From positions 1 through 57,880 of the forward strand of contig CAJWIT010000008.1 of the NCBI GenBank assembly GCA_913041945.1: a stretch of DNA of 57,880 nucleotides. The letters run 5' to 3'. Below are positions 37,146 to 45,799 of this stretch, one piece after another. The stretch's first letter is position 1; every line of letters starts with the position of its first letter. Made by a program: the position numbers and the translations under genes. The notes under the pieces were generated by a model. It ran no database searches and was not told the origin of the DNA. It worked only from the letters and a program-made list of their open reading frames with translations. This stretch comes from an uncultured Fidelibacterota bacterium (GTDB lineage Bacteria > Fidelibacterota > Marinisomatia > Marinisomatales > UBA8229).

Positions 37146-38045
37146 GTGATTATTCCCATGGGATTACATGTAAACCTTGGTGAAATATATGCAATATTGA
37201 CAGCACTATGCTGGTCATCCGGGGTCATCTTTTTTCAGATATCTGGTCGAGTCCTGAGCAGCCTTCAGATAAACCTGTTAAAGAACACTATTGGAGTTAT
37301 CGGCTTTATTGGGTTTCTGATAATTCAGGGACATGATTTTCCAGCATTCAATCATCATGAATATTTGATACTGATCATCAGCGGGATCTTGGGCGTTGCA
37401 GTTGGTGACCTGTTTTTTTTAGCCTCCCTGCGGAGGCTGGGAGCTGGTTTAAATGCGATTGTCAGTACCACTTATTCGCCATCCATCTTTCTGCTTGCAT
37501 TCCTTATGTTTGGAGAGGTCATTTCTCTGCAGGCCTATTTCGGAGGTGCTTTAGTCATTACCGGAATCATTATTAGTTCTCTGGAAATACCGAAAAATAA
37601 AAGACGAGAAGATATTGCCTGGGGTGTGTTGTATGGGTTTGCAGCCCAGGCCCTCACTGCTTTTTCAGTTTTATTACTGAAACCCATTATGGAAATACAC
37701 CCAGTTGTGCCCATTGCCCTGGTACGATTTAGTACCGGAACCGTACTGTGCATTGGTTTTCTGGTTTTTGCTAAAGGGTCGTCGACCTTATTCGAAACTT
37801 TCAAACAGGGATTGAAACATCCGCCGCTGATCATGGGATCATTTTTGGGTACGTTTCTGTCTGTGATATTTTGGCTGGCCGGCTATAAATATACCCTTGC
37901 AGGACGTGCTGCCATCTATAATCAGCTTTCCACCATTTTTATCATTATTATGGCGGCCATTTTTCTTAAAGAGGCCATGACCCGGAAGAAGTGGCTAGCG
38001 GTATGTTGTGCCCTGTGCGGCGCTCTGCTTGTGAGTGCGTATTAG
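37146..38045 (+). CDS. DMT-family (EamA) transporter
   Basis: 10-TM-like hydrophobicity with two EamA halves (LGVAVGDLFFLASLRRLGAGLNAIV...GRAAIYNQLSTIF). Confidence 0.88.
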   Translation: MIIPMGLHVNLGEIYAILTALCWSSGVIFFQISGRVLSSLQINLLKNTIGVIGFIGFLIIQGHDFPAFNHHEYLILIISGILGVAVGDLFFLASLRRLGAGLNAIVSTTYSPSIFLLAFLMFGEVISLQAYFGGALVITGIIISSLEIPKNKRREDIAWGVLYGFAAQALTAFSVLLLKPIMEIHPVVPIALVRFSTGTVLCIGFLVFAKGSSTLFETFKQGLKHPPLIMGSFLGTFLSVIFWLAGYKYTLAGRAAIYNQLSTIFIIIMAAIFLKEAMTRKKWLAVCCALCGALLVSAY

Positions 38046-38149
38046 AAAAGATAATCATCAAGCCTCCCTTTAAGCGGAATTTTTTGTATTCACTCATTCT
38101 TTCACTCCACCTTCTTGTAAAAAAGTGGAGGACAGGGTAATTTAATTGA

Positions 38150-38470
38150 ATGAAACAATACTATATATATGTAATAGAATTAGACCCAGCCGTTGCAGAT
38201 TTAAGAAGATTTCGTACGAAGAATCCAAAATACATAAAGGGCAATGGTTGCGTTTATGTTGGACAATCTACAAGAAAACCATCTTTGAGATTTGAGCAGC
38301 ATAAAGAGGGATATAAGTCAAATAAATATGCGAAACATTATGGGTTAAAGCTGAGACCAGACCTTTATGAAAAGTACAATCCAGTTCCCACAAGAAAGGA
38401 TGCTGAAGAAATTGAAGAAATGCTGGGCAGGGAACTGCGAAGCCGGGGCTTTGGTGTATGGTTTAATTAA
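38150..38470 (+). CDS. Stand-alone GIY-YIG-like protein
   Basis: YYIYVIELD...GCVYVGQSTRKPSLRFEQHKEG...AEEIEEMLGRELRSRGFGVW. Confidence 0.7.
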   Translation: MKQYYIYVIELDPAVADLRRFRTKNPKYIKGNGCVYVGQSTRKPSLRFEQHKEGYKSNKYAKHYGLKLRPDLYEKYNPVPTRKDAEEIEEMLGRELRSRGFGVWFN

Positions 38471-38542
38471 GCTTTGCCCAGCATTGTTTTTATGTGTGGT
38501 AAACAAATTTTTTAGTAGTTTAAATCAAAAATTGAGGGATAT

Positions 38543-38953
38543 ATGCTCGTAAGTAAATTAGATCATTTGAATCTGAGTGTACGTGATTTTGAAGAAACCG
38601 TACAGTGGTACAACAAGCTATTTGATTTTACCCTGGTTGAACAGGGAATCCAGGATGGTGTAAAATGGGGTGTAATACGGTCTAATGATGCCATGCTGTG
38701 CATTTATGAAGCACCTGCATTGGTTTTGCTGGACACATTAGAAATGAAAAAAAAAGGTGTACATTACCTGGCACATTTTGGCTTACGGATCACTGATAAA
38801 AAACTATGGGAAGAGATCGTTGAAACAGAAAATCTGCCTCTGTTATATGACGGAGTAATACAGTGGCCGCATTCCCTCGCGTGGTATATAAAAGACCCGA
38901 CAGGTTGGGAAATTGAAGTAGTTTATTGGGAGGGTAACACCATACGGTTCTGA
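38543..38953 (+). CDS. VOC-family (glyoxalase/bleomycin-resistance-like) protein
   Basis: LDHLNLSVRDFEETVQWYNKLFDFTLV...YIKDPTGWEIEVVYW. Confidence 0.92.
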   Translation: MLVSKLDHLNLSVRDFEETVQWYNKLFDFTLVEQGIQDGVKWGVIRSNDAMLCIYEAPALVLLDTLEMKKKGVHYLAHFGLRITDKKLWEEIVETENLPLLYDGVIQWPHSLAWYIKDPTGWEIEVVYWEGNTIRF

Positions 38954-38998
38954 TGCTATTGTTATTGAGGGAAAAAACATGCACCAAGCGTATCCTGG

Positions 38999-39691
38999 TT
39001 ACGTAGATCGAAATTTTCGGTAGAGTGGAAAAGGAAGATAAACCAGCCAAAAGACAATAAACCCGACCACGGTCAGGGGTACTAAATAAAAGGGCCAGGG
39101 ACCCATGAAATCCAGGAGAGTTGGGGTCTCTGGTTTCCCTGAAATAAAGAAATAATTTGATCCAATCATCCAGTTTACAATGCCAATGGGCACTAAAAGA
39201 CCAAGTGTGATAAAAGAAGTTTTGATCATCGCTGAAAATGTCGGTCTCATTCCCAACACCACTGTTGCATATACCACCGACAAAATGATCATGCCATGTC
39301 CATAGAAGAACTGAAAAAATAAGAAGGTGGGGAAGCCATGTTCGATGGTTGGAGTAAGAAGCGCCTGAATAGCGCCGCCTAATCCCCAAAAATAGACGAG
39401 ATCATAAATTTTCTGGTTTTTTTTCATGAGCATTATTGGGCTCAGAATGATGCTGAATCCACATAAGTGCAGAGGAAGATGCTCCTGAAAAGTATACGTT
39501 CCATCCATTACACGATAAGTCCACATGGAAATTTCATTTATCCAGGTTGACAAGGCAAGAATGAGACGAATTGGATATTCCCAGGTAAGCTTTAACCTGT
39601 TTTTTACAAACCAGGGGAGAAGTATGGCAACCAACAATGAAATGAGTATTACCAAAAAGTGTTGTAAACCAAAAAGTTCAAATGTATTCAT
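38999..39691 (-). CDS. TIGR02206/YwaF-family membrane protein
   Basis: Polytopic; LPLHLCGFSIILSPIML; HGMIILSVVYATV. Confidence 0.85.
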   Translation of the reverse strand: MNTFELFGLQHFLVILISLLVAILLPWFVKNRLKLTWEYPIRLILALSTWINEISMWTYRVMDGTYTFQEHLPLHLCGFSIILSPIMLMKKNQKIYDLVYFWGLGGAIQALLTPTIEHGFPTFLFFQFFYGHGMIILSVVYATVVLGMRPTFSAMIKTSFITLGLLVPIGIVNWMIGSNYFFISGKPETPTLLDFMGPWPFYLVPLTVVGFIVFWLVYLPFPLYRKFRST

Positions 39692-39784
39692 AGCGACTTG
39701 AGATTTAAATAGAGTAGGAAAAATGCTTTAAAAGTTAAATATGAAAATAGAGTAAAACAAATTTCTGCACAATAATGGAAATCC

Positions 39785-39868
39785 AGTCTTTACGCAATTC
39801 AGGCAGGAGATCCTTCGCAAAATTCAGGACATGGTTTTGTGTGGACAAAGAAGCTGCTGCTGAAGTAA
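39785..39868 (+). pseudogene. Relic of T9SS C-terminal tail (SLYAIQAGD...TKKLLLK stop)
   Basis: In-frame agt ctt tac gca att cag gca gga gat ... aca aag aag ctg ctg ctg aag taa, parallel to VYLYQIQAGDFVQTRKMVLLK of the 35650 gene. Confidence 0.7.
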
Positions 39869-39938
39869 GTATTTTTGTTTCTGTTTCGCGGGAGAATAGG
39901 TAATTTGGGTATGAATAGGAATAGCAATAGCCAGCATA

Positions 39939-40523
39939 TTGAATAACATCCAAAAGAAGGTTTTTTCCCCATTACAGAGAGTTCAGTACAGTCTTTGTGT
40001 ATTGCTCTTTTTCTCTTCGGTCTTTGCATCCAGCTTTCGGGCTGTCAACCAGTTCGAAGTGGGTGGCGGCACTACTCTTTTGATGCCGAGAGATACCTTC
40101 AACAATGGGTGGGGATATGGAATGGATGTCGGTTGGAATTTCTCCAGAAAATATGGAGTTCATCTTACTTTCGGAAATGCTCAAGTGAGTGGCAAAGAGA
40201 TAGATAGTCTCAGGTTGATACAATCGTTTGTGCTGGGTGCTGAGCTGTCTTTCCGGAGGAAAGACCAGGCATACGGTTTTACTTCTATTGGAATTGGGTC
40301 TGTCTCAGGTGAGGATAACACCCTCTTTGTTTTTGGTGCAGGAATTAAAATTCCCATCCGGAAGCACTGGCTTATCCGGATTGAACTTCGGGATTATCAC
40401 CCGGAGATCGGTATTCCTTTTGTGAGTTTTCCGAAAAGTCAGGCCGCCATACAAGGAACCGGAGGTTCCAGATATCTGGAACTTAGATTAGGAATTTCAC
40501 GTACTCTGAGCGGGGACAGGTAA
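39939..40523 (+). CDS. Small outer-membrane beta-barrel-like protein (possible TTG start)
   Basis: Signal-like LCVLLFFSSVFA then FEVGGGTTLLMPRDTFNNGWGYGMDVGWNFSRKYGVHLTFG. Confidence 0.65.
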   Translation: MNNIQKKVFSPLQRVQYSLCVLLFFSSVFASSFRAVNQFEVGGGTTLLMPRDTFNNGWGYGMDVGWNFSRKYGVHLTFGNAQVSGKEIDSLRLIQSFVLGAELSFRRKDQAYGFTSIGIGSVSGEDNTLFVFGAGIKIPIRKHWLIRIELRDYHPEIGIPFVSFPKSQAAIQGTGGSRYLELRLGISRTLSGDR

Positions 40524-40643
40524 TTATTTTTCTTGTAGGTATGGCGCTGTAAAAGTAAATCTTCATTCCCAGATGGCTAAAATCTCCCACCTTTCTCAAT
40601 CCAACATTGTTAGACTGCAATGCAATATGCTTTTTCTAAATGA

Positions 40644-41189
40644 TTAGAATGGATCTAAGGCAGGATCCTTGCCATGGTCCCAGGTCAGGTTTTCAAATAA
40701 CCCTACCTGTAAATCCTTGGCAAAATAAATAGCTTCATTTTTTACTTTTAAAACGGCGTCTGCCCAGGCTATAAAAGTCGGTCTGGTGATGAATTTTCTG
40801 ATATCAATCTGATAGGTGATTTTGTTATGATAGGGCCGCACCTGTCCTTTGAATTTTAAGTCCTTTACGCCCAAGGCGCGTCCTCGCCCGTCACCTCCCA
40901 TCCAGGTTAAAAAGAAGCCAGTCAGCTGCCATAAGCCATCCAAGCCTAAACATCCGGGCATGACGGGGTCGTTTTTAAAGTGGCAGTCGAAAAACCAGTT
41001 CTTTTCATCAATGTCCATCTCCGCTTTTATTTCACCTTTGTCGTATTTCCCCCCCTTATCGGATATATGCAGAATTCGATCAACCATCAGCATGGGCGGC
41101 GTGGGCATTTTGCCTTTATCCATACCGAATAATTTTCCCAGACCACTGTCAATCAGGTCTTTGTGGCTGTATTTGTTTTTTACCGGCAT
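40644..41189 (-). CDS. fabA: FabA-type beta-hydroxyacyl-ACP dehydratase/isomerase
   Basis: MLMVDRI; DCHFKNDPVMPGCLGLDGLWQL. Confidence 0.93.
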   Translation of the reverse strand: MPVKNKYSHKDLIDSGLGKLFGMDKGKMPTPPMLMVDRILHISDKGGKYDKGEIKAEMDIDEKNWFFDCHFKNDPVMPGCLGLDGLWQLTGFFLTWMGGDGRGRALGVKDLKFKGQVRPYHNKITYQIDIRKFITRPTFIAWADAVLKVKNEAIYFAKDLQVGLFENLTWDHGKDPALDPF

Positions 41190-41263
41190 AAATATCTTTT
41201 TAAAAAACCAGAAACTGAATGTACAGCCATCCTTATGTTTGTTTTCACGAACTCTCCAATATT

Positions 41264-41839
41264 CTATTGCTTTGCCATTTCAACAATTTTGCAAAAGGAT
41301 TTTCCGGCATAATCAGAGTCGTATGAATAGGTTATTGTGGCCGTATTCTCTGTCAGTTCAATTGTTCCGCACCATGTCTTTGACTTATCAGGAGCATAAA
41401 TGTATGTCTCACAATATCCATCTTCTGTAAGGTAGTATTCAAAGGGCATATCATATGTGCCCTCGCAATTCCCATTAGAGTTAATCGTTCCATTTTTTTT
41501 GATGCACATATCATGAAATTTTTCTTCTGAGTAGCCCTTTTGCTGGAAATCAGAAAATAAAAGTAAGAAACTTTCCGTTCTAACTGCATCTGATTCACCA
41601 TAAGTGACAATGCCAGAATAATCATATGTTTCTCCCTCACCTATGCAGTCAGCATTTTCATAGGAAACTACTGATGAATATGACCAGGATCCTTCCAGTG
41701 AGTTATCATTGATTGCCTGGGATAATATTTTCCCAACCCATTCAGGTTGAGACTGTTTTGATGTTTTTGAGATGTTATCCTCACATCCGGTTATAAAAAA
41801 TAAAGTTAATAATATTATAATCAATACTTTTGTTTTCAT
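41264..41839 (-). CDS. Hypothetical lipoprotein
   Basis: Signal with lipobox FFITGCEDN. Confidence 0.7.
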   Translation of the reverse strand: MKTKVLIIILLTLFFITGCEDNISKTSKQSQPEWVGKILSQAINDNSLEGSWSYSSVVSYENADCIGEGETYDYSGIVTYGESDAVRTESFLLLFSDFQQKGYSEEKFHDMCIKKNGTINSNGNCEGTYDMPFEYYLTEDGYCETYIYAPDKSKTWCGTIELTENTATITYSYDSDYAGKSFCKIVEMAKQ

Positions 41840-41925
41840 AGGTGTCTCTTCAATTAAATTATTTGGTAGTAAATCAATAAAATCTATAGAAAAACAATTA
41901 TAATTTAGATTAAAAGGTATTTATC

Positions 41926-42198
41926 ATGAAACTGTATTTAATACATGTAGGCTTTTATGATTCGGAATTAATGGATGGACTTTATGAACAGCATGGTAAT
42001 TTTTTTGTTGTTGCCAGAAATGTGAAAGAAGCAAAAACTCGAGCTAAAATGAATCGGGTGTTTCAAAATAAAAACATGCACATTGATGGTATCCAGGAGC
42101 TAACTCTTGTGGATGGATACAGAGTGAATCTTGTGAAAGAAACAGGCACAAAAGAAACTGTTAACTATAGTTATGATGAAGTGAAAAAACTGAAGTAG
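41926..42198 (+). CDS. DUF1543-like protein
   Basis: KLYLIHVGFYDSELMDGLYEQHGNFFVVARNVKEAKTRAKMN. Confidence 0.75.
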   Translation: MKLYLIHVGFYDSELMDGLYEQHGNFFVVARNVKEAKTRAKMNRVFQNKNMHIDGIQELTLVDGYRVNLVKETGTKETVNYSYDEVKKLK

Positions 42199-42248
42199 TA
42201 ATTCTTTACATTTTTTTCTTGTTATTTTTTCTTCACCAAATTAAAAAT

Positions 42249-42279
42249 AAAAAAAGGGGGGCTCTTTCGAGCCCCCCTT
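42249..42279. terminator. Bidirectional rho-independent terminator between DUF1543-like gene and ssb
   Basis: A-tract then perfect stem ggggggctc-tttc-gagcccccc; convergent gene ends. Confidence 0.85.
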
Positions 42280-42302
42280 CACTTTATCTGACAGCAGATA
42301 GA

Positions 42303-42707
42303 TTAGAACGGCAAATCGTCCTCATCATCTTCCACAGGGGGTGACTTGGGTCGGTCACCATTATTATCCATCTTACGGCCCAGCATGGTGAAGGTATCAC
42401 AAAGAACCTCCGTGGTATACCGCTTAACGCCCTCTTTGTCTTCCCAGTTGCGGGTCTGGAGTTTTCCCTCCAGATAGACAAGCTGACCTTTTTTCAGCAG
42501 TTCACCAGCCATCTCAGCCGATTTTCTAAACATAACGCAACGGTGCCATTCAGTTTTATCCTGAATATCACCATTGGCGTCACGCCAAGACTCATTTGTT
42601 GCCAGATTGAAGTTTGCCACGGCTACCCCGGACGGGATATGCCTGACTTCCGGGTCGCCACCCAGATGACCGACTAACACGACTTTATTCACACTTCCTT
42701 TTTGCAT
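42303..42707 (-). CDS. ssb: Single-stranded DNA-binding protein
   Basis: [34 protein letters not shown]; acidic tip DDEDDLPF. Confidence 0.97.
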   Translation of the reverse strand: MQKGSVNKVVLVGHLGGDPEVRHIPSGVAVANFNLATNESWRDANGDIQDKTEWHRCVMFRKSAEMAGELLKKGQLVYLEGKLQTRNWEDKEGVKRYTTEVLCDTFTMLGRKMDNNGDRPKSPPVEDDEDDLPF

Positions 42708-42818
42708 TATGTACTCCTTACTACTTTATTTACCGATTATTAACGCGTACGTATTAGTCTACATTAGTTTTTCATTGTGTGTCAATAATATTTCTTCCTT
42801 TTATAGTTTCAAATGAGA

Positions 42819-42840
42819 TTAGGGGGATAAATCCCCCTAA
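42819..42840. repeat. Perfect inverted repeat in divergent ssb / hydrolase intergenic region
   Basis: ttagggggat-aa-atccccctaa. Confidence 0.85.
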
Positions 42841-42952
42841 AAAATTATAGATATTTTTTTATTTTTCTATTACCGGATGTAAAGTCTAGATTTAAATTGT
42901 ATACCAAATAAAGAGTATTGTAAAGAAATTCAAAATTGAAAGAATTATCAAA

Positions 42953-43933
42953 ATGAAAATCAAATTAATAGCCATAATTTATTTGACTGCAGGCATAAAT
43001 GCTCAAAATATTCATCAGGATAAAATTGTATTTACCAGTGCGAATCCATTTTCATTTAAAGATATTATTACGGATTTGGATAATCAGGAATCACAGGAGG
43101 TATTTGGCAATCTTACTTTTCCTGAATATGCTAGTGAAGAAGATACAAGCAAATATCCACTTGTTATGGGTGTTGCGGGCAGCCTTGGCTGGGCGGAGCA
43201 TCATCTTGAATATTTGAAGATGTACAGGGAAATGGGAATTGCAACTTTTGAGGTGAATAGCTTTAAGAGCAGACAGATAGAATCAACTGTGGGTACCCAG
43301 GTTGAAGTGACTACCGCTACGATGGTCCTGGACAGTTATAAAGCTTTTGAAAAATTGAGTGTACACCCACGGATTAATAAGGAAAAGGTCGCCATCACTG
43401 GATGGAGTCTAGGGGGAGGTGTTGCTCTGCTTTCTGGTTGGCTGCCTGCGAAACAAGCCATTGATATAGATTTGACGTTTGCTGCACATTTATCTATTTA
43501 TCCACCGTGTATTGTTGAACCGGAAATATTGGATTTCACTGATTCACCCATTCATATCCTAATTGGAGAGTTAGATAACTGGGTGCCAGCTGATGCATGC
43601 GTTGACCTTGTTTCAAAGATAAGGGCTCATGGATCTGAAAATATTGCAGTAACAGTTTATGAGAATTCCCATCATTCTTTTGATCGTGACGGCCCAGTTA
43701 TAGTTGATAAAAAAGGGTACGTTTTAACAGACTGCAGATTGAAAATGAGAGCAGATGGGGCTGTGTTAATGAATTTTTTGGATATACCAATGACGACTCC
43801 ATTATTACAGAAAATAGGGTTGGCTTTTTGTGCAGAGAGAGGACCATCATATGGAGGAAATCCGGAGGCAAAAGAAAAAGCTTTTCAATTTGCCAGAGAA
43901 TTCATGGGACAATATTTATTATCTGACAACTAA
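42953..43933 (+). CDS. Alpha/beta hydrolase (dienelactone hydrolase-like), secreted
   Basis: ITGWSLGGGVALLSG nucleophile elbow; IGELDNWVPADAC; NSHHSFD. Confidence 0.88.
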   Translation: MKIKLIAIIYLTAGINAQNIHQDKIVFTSANPFSFKDIITDLDNQESQEVFGNLTFPEYASEEDTSKYPLVMGVAGSLGWAEHHLEYLKMYREMGIATFEVNSFKSRQIESTVGTQVEVTTATMVLDSYKAFEKLSVHPRINKEKVAITGWSLGGGVALLSGWLPAKQAIDIDLTFAAHLSIYPPCIVEPEILDFTDSPIHILIGELDNWVPADACVDLVSKIRAHGSENIAVTVYENSHHSFDRDGPVIVDKKGYVLTDCRLKMRADGAVLMNFLDIPMTTPLLQKIGLAFCAERGPSYGGNPEAKEKAFQFAREFMGQYLLSDN

Positions 43934-44001
43934 TCCTGGGATCAAAGCAATTTTAGTTTTTCCAAGCAGGGGAAACAGGTTTAATAAAAATCATACTGAG
44001 G

Positions 44002-45600
44002 TTAAGATTTGATTATTTCTTTAAAAAGATTTTTCCTCAGAATTACCGAAGATGTTAATACACCAGAAAACAATGCACCGGTGAGCCCAACGGTAGTGAC
44101 ATCCTGTCCTGTTAAAAATAACCCCTTGATAGGACTTTTTGGCCTCAGCCAGTCCTGTCTGAATCGTTTTGGTGTATGTTCCAAGCCGTAGAGTTCACCA
44201 GATTGATAATTGACCATACTTTTGGTAGAGAGGGGTGTTGAAAGTTCATAATAGTCTATTTTCCCTTTGAGTTGTGGAAGAGTTTTGTAAATCATTTCTA
44301 ACATTCTTTGTGCATATTTCTCCTTTATTTCCTCATATTCATTTCCCCTCGATTTCCATGGATGATCTTTCCAAGCCTCGAACCAGTCATAATGAGCCAG
44401 CGTAATTGCTTCCATGGTGGATTGATGAGGATGATCTTTTTGCCAATTTGGATCTTTTACAGAGGGGAAAGACAAATATAAAACTGGGAATTGCTTTGTT
44501 TGATCTGTGACAAAGTTTTCTACATTTTTGTCGTGATCATAGGATGGATAAATCCAATAGTTTGTTGTTCTAAGTCCAAGTTCTTTTGCTGATCCATTTA
44601 AGCCGATATAAAGACATAAATGCCCCTCAGTCTTTCGAACGTTTGTAAGCGATTGTCTGATTTTTGGCAATGCATTTGATTTAAGTAATCGTTCATAGGT
44701 GTTCATGACACCAGCACTGCTGATTATTTTGGGAGCATAGATTTCTTCGCCATTCTCAAGCCTCACCCCAATTGCTGTGTTTTTATGCATAATGATTTTT
44801 TCAACGCCCATACTGTTGAAAATCTCACCTCCATTATTCCGGATCACAGGTACGATATTAGCAGCAATCTGACCTGAGCCTCCCGCAGGATAATTCCCAC
44901 CATCTAAATAATGTTGCACCACCCCAGCATGCATTACAAAGCTGCTTCGTTTTGGAGGTAGGCCATAGTCACCCCATTGGCCTGTTAGAACCCCCAATAA
45001 TTTTGTATCGGAAGAAAGACTTGTGATTACATCATAGGTTGTTTTATCCGATAATTTGAAATATGGCCGGGATAATAATGGTGTTAAAAGAGTTGAAAAT
45101 AATTTTGGGAGTACTTTTGCCATATAGTAATTTTTACTTTTTTGAGCAACTTCTTTAAGCAGTGCCATGTACCGCATGATAGGTTCTTCTTCTTTTGGAA
45201 ACCATTTTATCATATTCTCTACGAACAATTCTTTAGGACAATACAGGTCGTATTTTTTATCAGGGAAAATAATACTATCATAATTATCGTGCATTTTTGA
45301 CCAGTGCAGATTTTCGCCTGTAATTAAATCAAAGATTTTTCGGGCGGGATTATATTCTTTGTGCATGTCCCCCACGTAATGAATTCCCACATCCCACTCA
45401 TACCCTTTCCGTTTAAAGGTGTGAGTATATCCGCCTATTTTGAAATGTTTTTCAAGGACCAGGACTTTTTTCCCTTTTAAGGCTAATAATGCGGCACAAC
45501 AAAGACCGCTTATGCCGGATCCAATAATGATTATATCATATGGTTCATTTAACAAGGTCTTGTTAAACTTTTTATTGATGGTGGTTAATGGACCCCGCAT
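44002..45600 (-). CDS. FAD-dependent oxidoreductase, CrtI/retinol saturase-like
   Basis: DIIIIGSGISGLCCAALLALKGKKVLVLEKHFKIGGYTHTFKRKGYEWDVGIHYVG. Confidence 0.92.
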   Translation of the reverse strand: MRGPLTTINKKFNKTLLNEPYDIIIIGSGISGLCCAALLALKGKKVLVLEKHFKIGGYTHTFKRKGYEWDVGIHYVGDMHKEYNPARKIFDLITGENLHWSKMHDNYDSIIFPDKKYDLYCPKELFVENMIKWFPKEEEPIMRYMALLKEVAQKSKNYYMAKVLPKLFSTLLTPLLSRPYFKLSDKTTYDVITSLSSDTKLLGVLTGQWGDYGLPPKRSSFVMHAGVVQHYLDGGNYPAGGSGQIAANIVPVIRNNGGEIFNSMGVEKIIMHKNTAIGVRLENGEEIYAPKIISSAGVMNTYERLLKSNALPKIRQSLTNVRKTEGHLCLYIGLNGSAKELGLRTTNYWIYPSYDHDKNVENFVTDQTKQFPVLYLSFPSVKDPNWQKDHPHQSTMEAITLAHYDWFEAWKDHPWKSRGNEYEEIKEKYAQRMLEMIYKTLPQLKGKIDYYELSTPLSTKSMVNYQSGELYGLEHTPKRFRQDWLRPKSPIKGLFLTGQDVTTVGLTGALFSGVLTSSVILRKNLFKEIIKS

Positions 45601-45799
45601 TGTAAATAAAAATCTTTGTAAGGTTACATATTATGGCGGGAATGTTTTTTCTTCAATATAATTAATTAAAAAGTTAAAGTGTATAATAGTCTAAAGAACT
45701 CATCAAAATCTTCCTATAACAGGTTACAATAAATCAATTTTACAATCTCTTTTCTCCTATAAATATTTATTATTGAAACAGAAAATTTGTCTACTCTGA

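Noticed and set aside
38790-39389. 199-aa minus-strand ORF
   Set aside because: Alternate frame of the YwaF-family gene and VOC gene; no recognisable domain.
40849-41430. 193-aa plus-strand ORF
   Set aside because: Antisense to fabA and a lipoprotein gene.
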